A DNA stretch of 64,000 nt, from assembly GCA_965220235.1 (NCBI GenBank), contig OZ244815.1:2542001-2606000 (forward strand), read 5' to 3'. This DNA is from Bin55 sp965220235. Lineage in GTDB: Bacteria > Pseudomonadota > Gammaproteobacteria > Pseudomonadales > Azotimanducaceae. Shown here piece after piece: positions 1-6,753 of this stretch. Position 1 is the first letter of the stretch, and each line of letters opens with the position of its first letter. Below the pieces are notes generated by a model. That model was not told the origin of the DNA, ran no database searches, and saw only the letters and a program-made list of their open reading frames with translations. The position numbers and the translations under genes were made by a program.

Positions 1-78
1 CACGAAAACGTGCTAGCCCAAATTAGAAGAAGTCAGCATCAACCTGCGGTAGCCAATATTCCGGAGTGGTACTACTAA
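1..78 (+). CDS. darT: DarT-like DNA ADP-ribosyltransferase toxin, C-terminal fragment (cut by window edge)
   Basis: The first 25 codons are open from base 1 and end at a TAA at 76-78, with a final peptide of ...NIPEWYY. An ending with Trp followed by aromatic residues is common in DarT (DUF4433) proteins, which ADP-ribosylate thymidine in single-stranded DNA. The identification rests mainly on the neighbour: a DarG-type macrodomain gene starts 2 bases after this stop, which is the usual toxin-antitoxin order. Only the tail is visible, so no catalytic residue can be checked. It could be the end of another gene. Confidence 0.55.
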   Translation, partial: HENVLAQIRRSQHQPAVANIPEWYY

Positions 79-80
79 GC

Positions 81-536
81 ATGATCCAATTCAAGAGAGG
101 CGACCTTCTTGCCGAAGATGCTGAAGCGTTAGTGAATACTGTTAACTGCGTCGGCGTTATGGGGAAAGGCATCGCACTGGAATTCAAGAACGCATATCCA
201 ATGTACTTCCAAGACTATCTAACAGCCTGCAAAGCTAGGCAAATCAAACTCGGCCACATGCACGTTTACGAAACTCGCGCGACAATCAATCCGCGATATA
301 TAGTGAACTTCCCAACTAAACGTGATTGGCGGGAGCCAAGCAAAATTGAAGAAATTGATGCAGGTTTATCAGATTTAGTAAGAGTGATTGCTAAGAAGCG
401 TATCCAGTCAATCGCGATGCCAGCACTAGGATGCGGTCTCGGCGGATTGAACTGGATCGAGGTCCGATCTTTAATCGAAGATGCTTTTATTGCGTGCGCA
501 GATGTTTCGATCTTGGTCTTTGAACCACAGATTTAA
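81..536 (+). CDS. darG: DarG-type macrodomain antitoxin (DNA ADP-ribosylglycohydrolase)
   Basis: This 151-residue protein is a single macrodomain and would remove ADP-ribose from DNA, reversing DarT. The N-terminus reads MIQFKRGDLL, followed by the ligand-binding Asn pair in LVNTVN (residues 17-22), the loop GVMGKG (25-30), a lysine in NFPTKRDWR at position 80, and the Gly-rich loop GCGLGGL near 118-124. As I recall, Lys80 is the catalytic residue of the similarly short Thermus aquaticus DarG, so the number matches as well as the motif. The longer C-terminal part found in mycobacterial DarG is absent. A GTG at 66 is in frame, but it lies inside the preceding gene, and ATG 81 gives the family N-terminus. 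It would be translated together with the toxin gene. Confidence 0.88.
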   Translation: MIQFKRGDLLAEDAEALVNTVNCVGVMGKGIALEFKNAYPMYFQDYLTACKARQIKLGHMHVYETRATINPRYIVNFPTKRDWREPSKIEEIDAGLSDLVRVIAKKRIQSIAMPALGCGLGGLNWIEVRSLIEDAFIACADVSILVFEPQI

Positions 537-588
537 GTTGAAAGGAGCGTTCAACAAAACGGATCTAATGTAGCGAAACACAAAATTG

Positions 589-616
589 CGAGGGTAGTGC
601 CAAAGCACTGCCCTCG
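589..616. repeat. 12-bp hairpin downstream of darG
   Basis: The arms at 589-600 and 605-616 (cgagggtagtgc / gcactgccctcg) pair over 12 positions with one G-U pair and a 4-base loop. It lies about 50 bases after the darG stop and could end its transcript. No T-run follows, so it is not a standard intrinsic terminator. Confidence 0.6.
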
Positions 617-617
617 A

Positions 618-637
618 GCTGACAGCAAGCTGTCAGC
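618..637. repeat. Perfect 9-bp palindrome next to the first hairpin
   Basis: The arms gctgacagc (618-626) and gctgtcagc (629-637) are perfectly complementary around a 2-base centre. The element starts one base after the preceding hairpin, so the two form a tandem. It could be a protein-binding palindrome or part of a structured RNA. Confidence 0.6.
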
Positions 638-728
638 GGGTAACTAATGCGAATCCTACACAATTTATGTGGATACCGCATATCGCATTACTGCTCTGAA
701 GCATTCTGCCGTGTGCAGACACTAACTT

Positions 729-743
729 GATTACCTGGTAATC
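729..743. repeat. 7-bp inverted repeat, operator-like or recombinase-core-like
   Basis: gattacc and ggtaatc flank a single base. The symmetry and tight spacing resemble a binding site for a dimeric regulator. Its role is unknown; the adjacent repeats at 792-807 and 815-844 may belong to the same structure. Confidence 0.4.
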
Positions 744-791
744 ACCTTGATTCTCCGCTGCAAACGGAGGTGACGCGCCGGAACATTAAGG

Positions 792-807
792 CGTTAGTCA
801 CCTAACG
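792..807. repeat. 6-bp inverted repeat
   Basis: cgttag and ctaacg are separated by 4 bases. It is one of the cluster of inverted repeats upstream of the integrase gene and is short enough to occur by chance. Confidence 0.3.
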
Positions 808-814
808 TCAAGCT

Positions 815-844
815 AAAACCAATTCACTCATTGACTTGGTTTTT
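815..844 (+). terminator. Possible weak terminator or structured element
   Basis: aaaaccaa (815-822) and ttggtttt (836-843) can form an 8-bp stem with a 13-base loop, and the second arm runs into a T-run at 840-844. The stem is AT-rich and weak, so a terminator reading is only tentative. Confidence 0.3.
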
Positions 845-1209
845 CGCTCGACCGGCAGGATTAAGTCCTATCTTTCCCCGCGTGAAAGAATTGACCGAGC
901 TGCACGGCAAATTGCAGCGAGAGCAGCGAAGAGTTCATAAAGCTGCCGCGCTTAACCCGCGTGAACTCATCTTCAACGACGCCATTTGGCAAGGTCGACC
1001 ACAGTTGACTTTTTCTTTCGCACATCAGTGACCGCTGTTGTGCACGGCGAAACCAGTACGTCAGTTGTTCCAACAGGAGCATTGCGTACCGTCCGAGCTA
1101 GGACTGTTCAGATCAGGGGTTGGCGTCCTATGACGCTACGCGATTGCCGCGATCGTTGCAGGAAGAGTTTCCCAACGATGTCATTTCCACTAACCATTGA
1201 ACTTGCGCC

Positions 1210-2070
1210 GTGAAAGATCTGAACTTCGAGCTATCAACGATCTGCCGTCGCAATCGCGACGGCAGCTATTCCACCCGAGGTAGTCGATATGCCAGATTGC
1301 AACGGCATGCCAACACCCTTCATGAACTTGGGTTCTTCCATATGCACGCCACCTCACTTAAACCGAAGCACATTACCGCATTAGTTGAGCACTGGATCGC
1401 GAACGGCATTACTCCAGGCACGTTGCGAAACTACATGGCAGACATTCGTTGGTGGGCGGAGAAAATCGGAAAGACCAGCATCATGCACCCATCCAATGAA
1501 CACTACGGTATACCTCCAAGGGACCATACACCTAAAAACAAGGCACAGTGCCTCACTGAAGACAAATTTCTACAGATAGAAAATGAGTACGTGCGCATGA
1601 GCGTACGACTACAACAAGCCTTCGGGTTGCGTCGAGAGGAATCAATCAAATTTCGACCGAGTTATGCCGATCAAGAGACGTTCATTCGCCTAAAAGGTTC
1701 CTGGACCAAAGGCGGACGACCACGTGAAATTCCTATCGCCGAATCCTCTCAACGCGAGCTCCTTGATCAAGTTCGAGCATTCGTCGGTTCAGGCTCACTG
1801 ATTCCACCAGAGTCCCTCTACAAACATCAACTGAACCGGTATCACCATTTCGTCGAGAGAGCGGGATTACACAATCTGCACGGTCTTCGTCACGGCTATG
1901 CGCAACGTCGATATCTGAAACTTACGGGTTGGTACCCTCCTTCAGCAGGTGGTCTTAAATCCAAGGAGCTTACGAAGATTGAGCAGCAGATTGATCAAGA
2001 AGTACGACTAAAGATCAGTCGCGAATTGGGTCACAACCGGATTGAAATAACCCGCGTTTATCTGGGATAG
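1210..2070 (+). CDS. Tyrosine recombinase of the Integrase_1 type
   Basis: This 286-residue site-specific recombinase has an N-terminal SAM-like DNA-binding part (about residues 1-110) and a catalytic domain. The catalytic residues can be read off: Arg141 or 142 in FGLRREE, Lys167 in SWTKGGR, His224 and Arg227 in HGLRHGY, His275 in ELGHNR and the nucleophile Tyr284 in VYLG, two residues before the end. The wording of these motifs matches the integrase-domain family (PF12835 type) common on proteobacterial mobile islands. The GTG start is preferred because MKDLNFEL is the usual family N-terminus and an in-frame TGA lies at 1198. It sits next to darTG and a hairpin-rich spacer, suggesting an integrated island whose other parts lie left of the window. 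Confidence 0.88.
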   Translation: MKDLNFELSTICRRNRDGSYSTRGSRYARLQRHANTLHELGFFHMHATSLKPKHITALVEHWIANGITPGTLRNYMADIRWWAEKIGKTSIMHPSNEHYGIPPRDHTPKNKAQCLTEDKFLQIENEYVRMSVRLQQAFGLRREESIKFRPSYADQETFIRLKGSWTKGGRPREIPIAESSQRELLDQVRAFVGSGSLIPPESLYKHQLNRYHHFVERAGLHNLHGLRHGYAQRRYLKLTGWYPPSAGGLKSKELTKIEQQIDQEVRLKISRELGHNRIEITRVYLG

Positions 2071-2084
2071 TGTAGATTCGATGA

Positions 2085-2104
2085 AGCACGCTCAACGGCG
2101 TGCT
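2085..2104 (+). terminator. Hairpin after the integrase gene
   Basis: agcacgc (2085-2091) and gcgtgct (2098-2104) form a perfect 7-bp GC-rich stem with a 6-base loop, 15 bases after the stop codon. There is no T-run, so it may instead work with Rho or protect the 3' end. Confidence 0.4.
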
Positions 2105-2477
2105 GATTAATCGGAGCTGTCCACGCTGATCACACGTCTGAAAACACGCTCGTGATTAGTTCCTCCGGTGCACAGATCACGCGGATGACGCTCTAGTCGT
2201 GCTTCAGTTAGACAAACGGTATACCGAACGTCCTTCTCTTATCCAATTGCGCGACATAAATATGACAACCAGCCATCCGAACAGTGAGCGTACGTTTCAA
2301 GAGACACTTCATCTAGAAGAACCTAATCTGTCACGGATGAGATTTCTTTGGCTTCCTCTCTCTAAATTCAATCTAATGCGGTAACCGTTTCGGAATTCTG
2401 TGAACAAACTTCCGCAAATCATGCACGTATCCTCAATGCAAAATTCCCGAAGCTTCAGGTGACTCTCGAGATATAAG
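2105..2477. other. Gene-free stretch between integrase and nuclease-like genes
   Basis: I see no gene, tRNA or clear repeat here. The 61-codon open frame at 2199-2384 has no recognisable features. The stretch presumably holds the promoter of the gene starting at 2478 and may include the right edge of the mobile island. Confidence 0.4.
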
Positions 2478-3356
2478 TTGAATTACGTTCCCGCCAGATA
2501 TGTCAGTCTAAAAGACTATCCCGACCCCAACTATAGGGAGAAGTGGATACAAAAACTCATCGCGGATGATCCGTCAATCCTCGGACTCGGAAATTTGGTA
2601 CTTAGAGATCAAGAGAGGATTCAACCACGAGCAGGTCGATTAGATTTATTACTTCAAGATCTCGAATCTCAACGACGATACGAGGTCGAAATACAGCTAG
2701 GCGCAACCGACGAGTCTCACATCATAAGAGCGATCGAGTATTTCGATATAGAAAAAAAGCGATATCCGCAGTACGAACACTGCGCGGTATTGATCGCTGA
2801 GGATATAACCAGCCGATTTCTCAATGTGATTTCTCTCTTTAATGGCGCACTTCCATTAATCGCGATCCAAATGCAAGTAGTTACTCTTGGAGATGTTTCG
2901 ACAGTGATATTCACGAAAGTGATGGACGAACTAGTACGCGGTGTTGTCGATGAAGACGAAGAAGCCGAAGCAGCACCGACTGATCGAGATTATTGGGAAT
3001 CAACAGCCACAGAGGCAACTGTGCGATTAGCTGACGAGATGTTGAACTCTTTGCAGACGCTCGATCCTTCACTGAGACTTACGTACACTAAGTACTACAT
3101 CGGGCTTGAAAAGGACGATCACCCATTTAACTTCGTCAACTTCACTCCCCAGAAAAATCGCATTGTGTACAGAATCAAGCTTCCGCAGTCCAATGAAACA
3201 GATTCCAAGATCGATGACGCTGGTCTCGTACGACTCGAATACAACAAAGCTCACGCTTCTTATCAGATTAGCTTGGTAAAAGACGACATCAAAACAAGCT
3301 CTCATGTCCTGATGGAGCTATCAAAAGACGCCTACGAAAGACGGATTAGATCTTAA
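2478..3356 (+). CDS. PD-(D/E)XK nuclease-like protein of unknown function
   Basis: The protein has 292 residues. The N-terminal half resembles a conserved hypothetical family. It contains a probable nuclease core: Asp56 in GRLDLLL and Glu71-Ile-Gln73 in YEVEIQLG, the ExQ form of the PD-(D/E)XK motif, followed by the conserved stretch DESHIIRAIEYFD. An acidic linker (about residues 155-165, DEDEEAEAA) leads to a C-terminal half that may carry a DUF5655-like or unrelated fold. The start is TTG, chosen because an in-frame TGA lies at 2460 and no ATG precedes the conserved part. It stands alone downstream of the integrase gene, so it may be cargo of the island or a housekeeping nuclease. Its substrate is unknown. 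Confidence 0.6.
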   Translation: MNYVPARYVSLKDYPDPNYREKWIQKLIADDPSILGLGNLVLRDQERIQPRAGRLDLLLQDLESQRRYEVEIQLGATDESHIIRAIEYFDIEKKRYPQYEHCAVLIAEDITSRFLNVISLFNGALPLIAIQMQVVTLGDVSTVIFTKVMDELVRGVVDEDEEAEAAPTDRDYWESTATEATVRLADEMLNSLQTLDPSLRLTYTKYYIGLEKDDHPFNFVNFTPQKNRIVYRIKLPQSNETDSKIDDAGLVRLEYNKAHASYQISLVKDDIKTSSHVLMELSKDAYERRIRS

Positions 3357-3392
3357 TGTCTTGAAGACTGATTTTTCACTATTCAATACACC

Positions 3393-4388
3393 GTGGAACG
3401 GGCTCATCACGTCTTAGCAATCACGATAGGGGATGCCTCCGGGGTCGGTCCCGAGATCTTGCTTAGATCATTCGTCGAGGGTGCGCTGCCGAATGGATGC
3501 ATCGTATTTGGTGACTACTCAATCCTCAAAACAGGCTGTGACCGGCTAGGAGTTGAAGTTACTATCAATGTCCTCGATACCCTCAACGATACCAAAGAAG
3601 ATCATCTCAATCTCTGGGACTGCGGCTGTTTATCGGCGGCGGACCTAACACCTGGCGTGCTTAACGAAGCCGCAGGCGACGCCGCGCATCGATACGTGAC
3701 GCTCGCAACGCAAGCAGCGCTCCGAGGCGAAGTTTCAGCAGTTGTAACGCTACCGATGAACAAGGAAGCGACCCAACGCAGCCACCCTACCTTCACAGGG
3801 CACACCGAGCTTTTGGCAGAGTTATGTGATGTCGACCAAGTGGTGATGATGCTTGCGACTGACGAAGTTGCGGTGAGTCACGTAAGTACGCACGTATCAC
3901 TGCGAGAAGCAATCGAACGATTGACGCCTAGTCGATTGAAACGGACGATCGAATTGACCGACAGCGCGCTAAAACGATTTATTACGCAACCACGCATTGG
4001 TGTATGTGGACTGAATCCTCACGCTGGTGAGAGCGGCATGTTCGGATCGGAAGAAAGGGACGTCATCGAACCTGTCATCGACGAACTCAGGAAGCGAGAC
4101 ATAGGCGTTAGTGGACCCTATCCTGCTGATACCGTATTCCGTCAGGCAATCGAACTAGATCGATTCGACGCGTTAATTTGCACGTATCACGATCAAGGTC
4201 ATGCACCGATGAAGCTACTTGCGTTCGATCGCGCGGTAAATGTGACATTGGGTTTGCCTATCATCCGAACCTCTGTAGACCACGGTACGGCGTTCGATAT
4301 CGCCTGGAAAGGTGTCGCCCGAATTGACTCGCTCGCACATGCGATCCGATACGCGGAGAAAATGTTGAGCTCACCTAGCCTTAACTGA
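3393..4388 (+). CDS. pdxA: PdxA-family NAD-dependent dehydrogenase
   Basis: This 331-residue protein belongs to the family of 4-hydroxythreonine-4-phosphate dehydrogenase (PdxA), which oxidises and decarboxylates a phosphorylated hydroxy acid and needs a divalent metal. It has the N-terminal GDASGVGPEI loop, FTGHTELLAEL with the first metal histidine, GLNPHAGE, and YHDQGHAPMK with further ligands. Only the gene for a thiamine-diphosphate enzyme follows (20 bases on the same strand), and ksgA or surA, the usual pyridoxine-pathway neighbours, are absent. It may therefore be a PdxA2-type or TphB-like catabolic paralogue rather than the vitamin B6 enzyme. The start is GTG. Confidence 0.82.
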   Translation: MERAHHVLAITIGDASGVGPEILLRSFVEGALPNGCIVFGDYSILKTGCDRLGVEVTINVLDTLNDTKEDHLNLWDCGCLSAADLTPGVLNEAAGDAAHRYVTLATQAALRGEVSAVVTLPMNKEATQRSHPTFTGHTELLAELCDVDQVVMMLATDEVAVSHVSTHVSLREAIERLTPSRLKRTIELTDSALKRFITQPRIGVCGLNPHAGESGMFGSEERDVIEPVIDELRKRDIGVSGPYPADTVFRQAIELDRFDALICTYHDQGHAPMKLLAFDRAVNVTLGLPIIRTSVDHGTAFDIAWKGVARIDSLAHAIRYAEKMLSSPSLN

Positions 4389-4407
4389 CGAACACGAGAA
4401 CTTAGAA

Positions 4408-6066
4408 ATGAATGGATTTGACCTTATTGCACAATGTCTGAAAGCTGAAGGCGTTGAGTGGATGGCATGTTTCCCTGCCAATTCCCTCATCGAGGCCGCC
4501 GCTAGAGTCGGCATTCGACCGATCGTGTTTAGACAGGAACGCGGCGGTATCAATGCGGCAGATGGCTACGCTCGTACCATGGCTGGCAAACAGGTCGGTG
4601 TATTCGCATCTCAGTCTGGACCAGGCGTCGAAAACTCATTCGGCGGCATCGCACAAGCTTGGGGTGAAGCCGTACCATTGCTGTTCCTACCTGGCGGCTC
4701 AGGCACCGGTAGCTACGATATAACGCCGAACTTTTCGGCGGTTAAGAACTACGAGCATGTGTCAAAGCTCGCCATATCAATCGACCAGATCGGCCAAACA
4801 AGCCGTGAAATGCGACGCGCTTTTCATGCTCTGAAGCACGGTCGCCCCGGTCCAGTTGTCGTCGAAATGCACGGCGACGTACTTGGCAAGGAAGTTCCTG
4901 CTGACGCGCCTCCATACCGACCTACGAAAGTGATGCGTACGTCGCCGAACGCAAGCGACGTAAAAGACGCAGTTAAAACGCTTCTGAACGCGGAAAATCC
5001 GGTGTTGTGGGTCGGACAAGGCGTGCTCTACGCGGACGCGACCAATGAACTACGATCGCTCGCAGAACTAGCGCAAATCCCAGTGATCACAACAATGGAA
5101 GGCAAGAGCGCGTTTCCTGATGATCACCCGCTCGCGTTGGGCTCTGCAAACCGCACCGCACCCAAGGCTGTATATAAGTGGCTTGGTGAATCTGACGTGT
5201 TATTTGCAATTGGGTCTGGTTTAACCCGCACAGGCTTCGGATTGGAAATCCCGAACAACAAGGTTCTGATCCATTCCACCATCTCAGCCGAAGATATCAA
5301 CAAGGACTACGACGTCGATCTAGGTCTGGTCGGCGATGCGAAGCTGACACTTGAAGCAATGATCGACGAAGTGAAGGCACAAGTCGGTGATAACGGTCGG
5401 GAGACGAACACGACACTTCAGTCAGATATCGCGAACACGAAAGCTGATTGGCTGAAAGAGTGGGCACCCCTACTCACGTCCGACGAAACTCCTGTGAACC
5501 CTTACCGCGTGATCAATGAAATCAACAATATCGTTGAGCACGAAAATTCCATCGTTACGCACGACGCAGGAAATCCACGCGACCAGATCATGCCTTTCTA
5601 CAAGGCGACTCTTCCACGAGGATACATCGGTTGGGGTAAGACGACCCACTTGGGCTACGGTATTCCGCTCGCGATCGGAGCGAAACTCGCATCACCCGAC
5701 AAATACTGCATGAACTTCATGGGTGACCTCGCATTTGGTCATACGGGTACCGAAATCGAAACCGCGGTGCGCGCCGAAGTGCCAATTACTACGGTCGTAA
5801 TCAACAACCGCACGATGGGCGGGTACGACACGAAGATGCCAGTCGCGATGGAGAAATACGGCGCTGGTAACCAAACTGGTGATTACGCGGACTTGGGTAA
5901 AGCGATGGGTGCAACAGGTATCAAAGTTGAAGATCCCCGTGAACTCGTGTCGGCGTTAGAAAAAGCGCAGCAAGAGAATGCTGAAGGTCGAGTAACTGTG
6001 ATTGAAGTGATCACGCGTCAAGATACAAGGTTTTCGCAATATGGGAACTACCTCGCAGTCGGCTGA
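4408..6066 (+). CDS. Thiamine-diphosphate-dependent enzyme (acetolactate-synthase-like)
   Basis: This 552-residue protein has the three-domain layout of the pyruvate oxidase/acetolactate synthase superfamily. The N-terminal pyrimidine-binding domain carries the active-site Glu in FRQERGGINAADGYAR (about residue 45), a central domain follows, and a C-terminal domain has the diphosphate-binding motif MGDLAFGHTG ending at INNRTMGGYD. No regulatory subunit gene (ilvH type) follows, and the QSGPGVEN loop differs from classical IlvB, so branched-chain amino acid synthesis is unlikely. A decarboxylase or ligase acting on a 2-oxo acid in the same pathway as the PdxA-like enzyme upstream is more likely. 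The substrate cannot be read from sequence. Confidence 0.75.
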   Translation: MNGFDLIAQCLKAEGVEWMACFPANSLIEAAARVGIRPIVFRQERGGINAADGYARTMAGKQVGVFASQSGPGVENSFGGIAQAWGEAVPLLFLPGGSGTGSYDITPNFSAVKNYEHVSKLAISIDQIGQTSREMRRAFHALKHGRPGPVVVEMHGDVLGKEVPADAPPYRPTKVMRTSPNASDVKDAVKTLLNAENPVLWVGQGVLYADATNELRSLAELAQIPVITTMEGKSAFPDDHPLALGSANRTAPKAVYKWLGESDVLFAIGSGLTRTGFGLEIPNNKVLIHSTISAEDINKDYDVDLGLVGDAKLTLEAMIDEVKAQVGDNGRETNTTLQSDIANTKADWLKEWAPLLTSDETPVNPYRVINEINNIVEHENSIVTHDAGNPRDQIMPFYKATLPRGYIGWGKTTHLGYGIPLAIGAKLASPDKYCMNFMGDLAFGHTGTEIETAVRAEVPITTVVINNRTMGGYDTKMPVAMEKYGAGNQTGDYADLGKAMGATGIKVEDPRELVSALEKAQQENAEGRVTVIEVITRQDTRFSQYGNYLAVG

Positions 6067-6139
6067 CTACACAGCGTCGCGCACCATGCGAAAGTGAGTC
6101 TCGCGCTATCGCAAATCGACTTAGCGGAATTCACTAAAC

Positions 6140-6406
6140 GTGCATATATTTGCACCGGATAGAGTTCGAACGATCGATACGGTGCGAGTATCAAAACGCG
6201 GTCAAATCACAATTCCAAAGACATTACGTGAACGCTTTGGACTGAACCATAACGTCGAAGTGGAATTAGTTCCTACTCGCAAAGGACTGCTCCTACGGAA
6301 GCATTCGACAGGTACACATCCAGTTGATGGCTTGGTAGGGATTCTTAAGGACTTTGATTGGCAAGGAACGGATGACTTCATTGACGACATCCGAGGACCG
6401 AGATGA
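6140..6406 (+). CDS. AbrB/SpoVT-type DNA-binding protein, possible antitoxin
   Basis: The protein has 88 residues with one swapped-hairpin AbrB fold: VRVSKRGQITIPKTLRERFGL (about 15-35) followed by a beta strand with RKGLLLRK. The short C-terminal tail, DDFIDDIRG, resembles toxin-binding tails of MazE/VapB-like antitoxins. The start is GTG at 6140; an in-frame GTG at 6182 would give a shorter protein starting MRVSKRG, closer to many relatives. No PIN or MazF toxin gene follows. Instead a small membrane-protein gene overlaps by 4 bases (ATGA), so the two are translationally coupled. It probably represses its own operon. Confidence 0.75.
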   Translation: MHIFAPDRVRTIDTVRVSKRGQITIPKTLRERFGLNHNVEVELVPTRKGLLLRKHSTGTHPVDGLVGILKDFDWQGTDDFIDDIRGPR

Positions 6407-6642
6407 CCCCAGAGATTTGGACGATGATCTGCTTTGGCGTTGCCATTGCCGCATTGATCCTAGCACAAATGCGCCACAGCAATCGGTTGTTACTCGATCG
6501 TATCGAAACGGTAGACAAACACATGGACGATCGATTTCAATCGATGGAAACACAACTCGAAGAGCTTCGGGAGCGAATGGCGCATCTTGCGGGTTTGTTG
6601 GAAGGTCTTCGAGAGGCTATCGCGCAACGCAGAACCTCTTAA
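6403..6642 (+). CDS. Small single-pass membrane protein with coiled coil
   Basis: The protein has 79 residues. Residues 5-22 (IWTMICFGVAIAALILAQ) form one membrane helix. The rest is a charged heptad-rich helix containing MDDRFQSMETQLEELRERM and ending LLEGLREAIAQRR. Similar short proteins, often hypothetical and sometimes beside AbrB-like genes, are widespread in bacteria, but I know no function. It overlaps the upstream gene by ATGA. It could be an effector, toxin or membrane partner of the AbrB-like protein. Confidence 0.6.
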   Translation: MTPEIWTMICFGVAIAALILAQMRHSNRLLLDRIETVDKHMDDRFQSMETQLEELRERMAHLAGLLEGLREAIAQRRTS

Positions 6643-6753
6643 GAAACCCACGCACCGGTCTGTAAAAGCACTAACCGCCAATCATCGTGCTAAGGAAATC
6701 AAGTATTAGGTCACGGTCCTCCGCAGCGAACGGCACCTAAACGCTCGACCGTC

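Larger units (their letters stand above)
537..1209. other. Gene-free spacer rich in inverted repeats between darTG and the integrase gene
   Basis: About 670 bases hold no convincing gene. Short open frames at 831-1031 (+) and 861-1082 (-) overlap each other and resemble nothing I know. The first 300 bases carry at least five inverted repeats, listed separately, which is denser than in any other intergenic stretch of the window. Together with the integrase gene that follows, this could be a recombination or attachment region. I see no tRNA fragment or direct repeat that would mark an att site. Confidence 0.5.

Noticed and set aside
831..1213. Short open frames on both strands before the integrase gene
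   Set aside because: They overlap each other, match nothing recognisable and have no clear ribosome-binding site.
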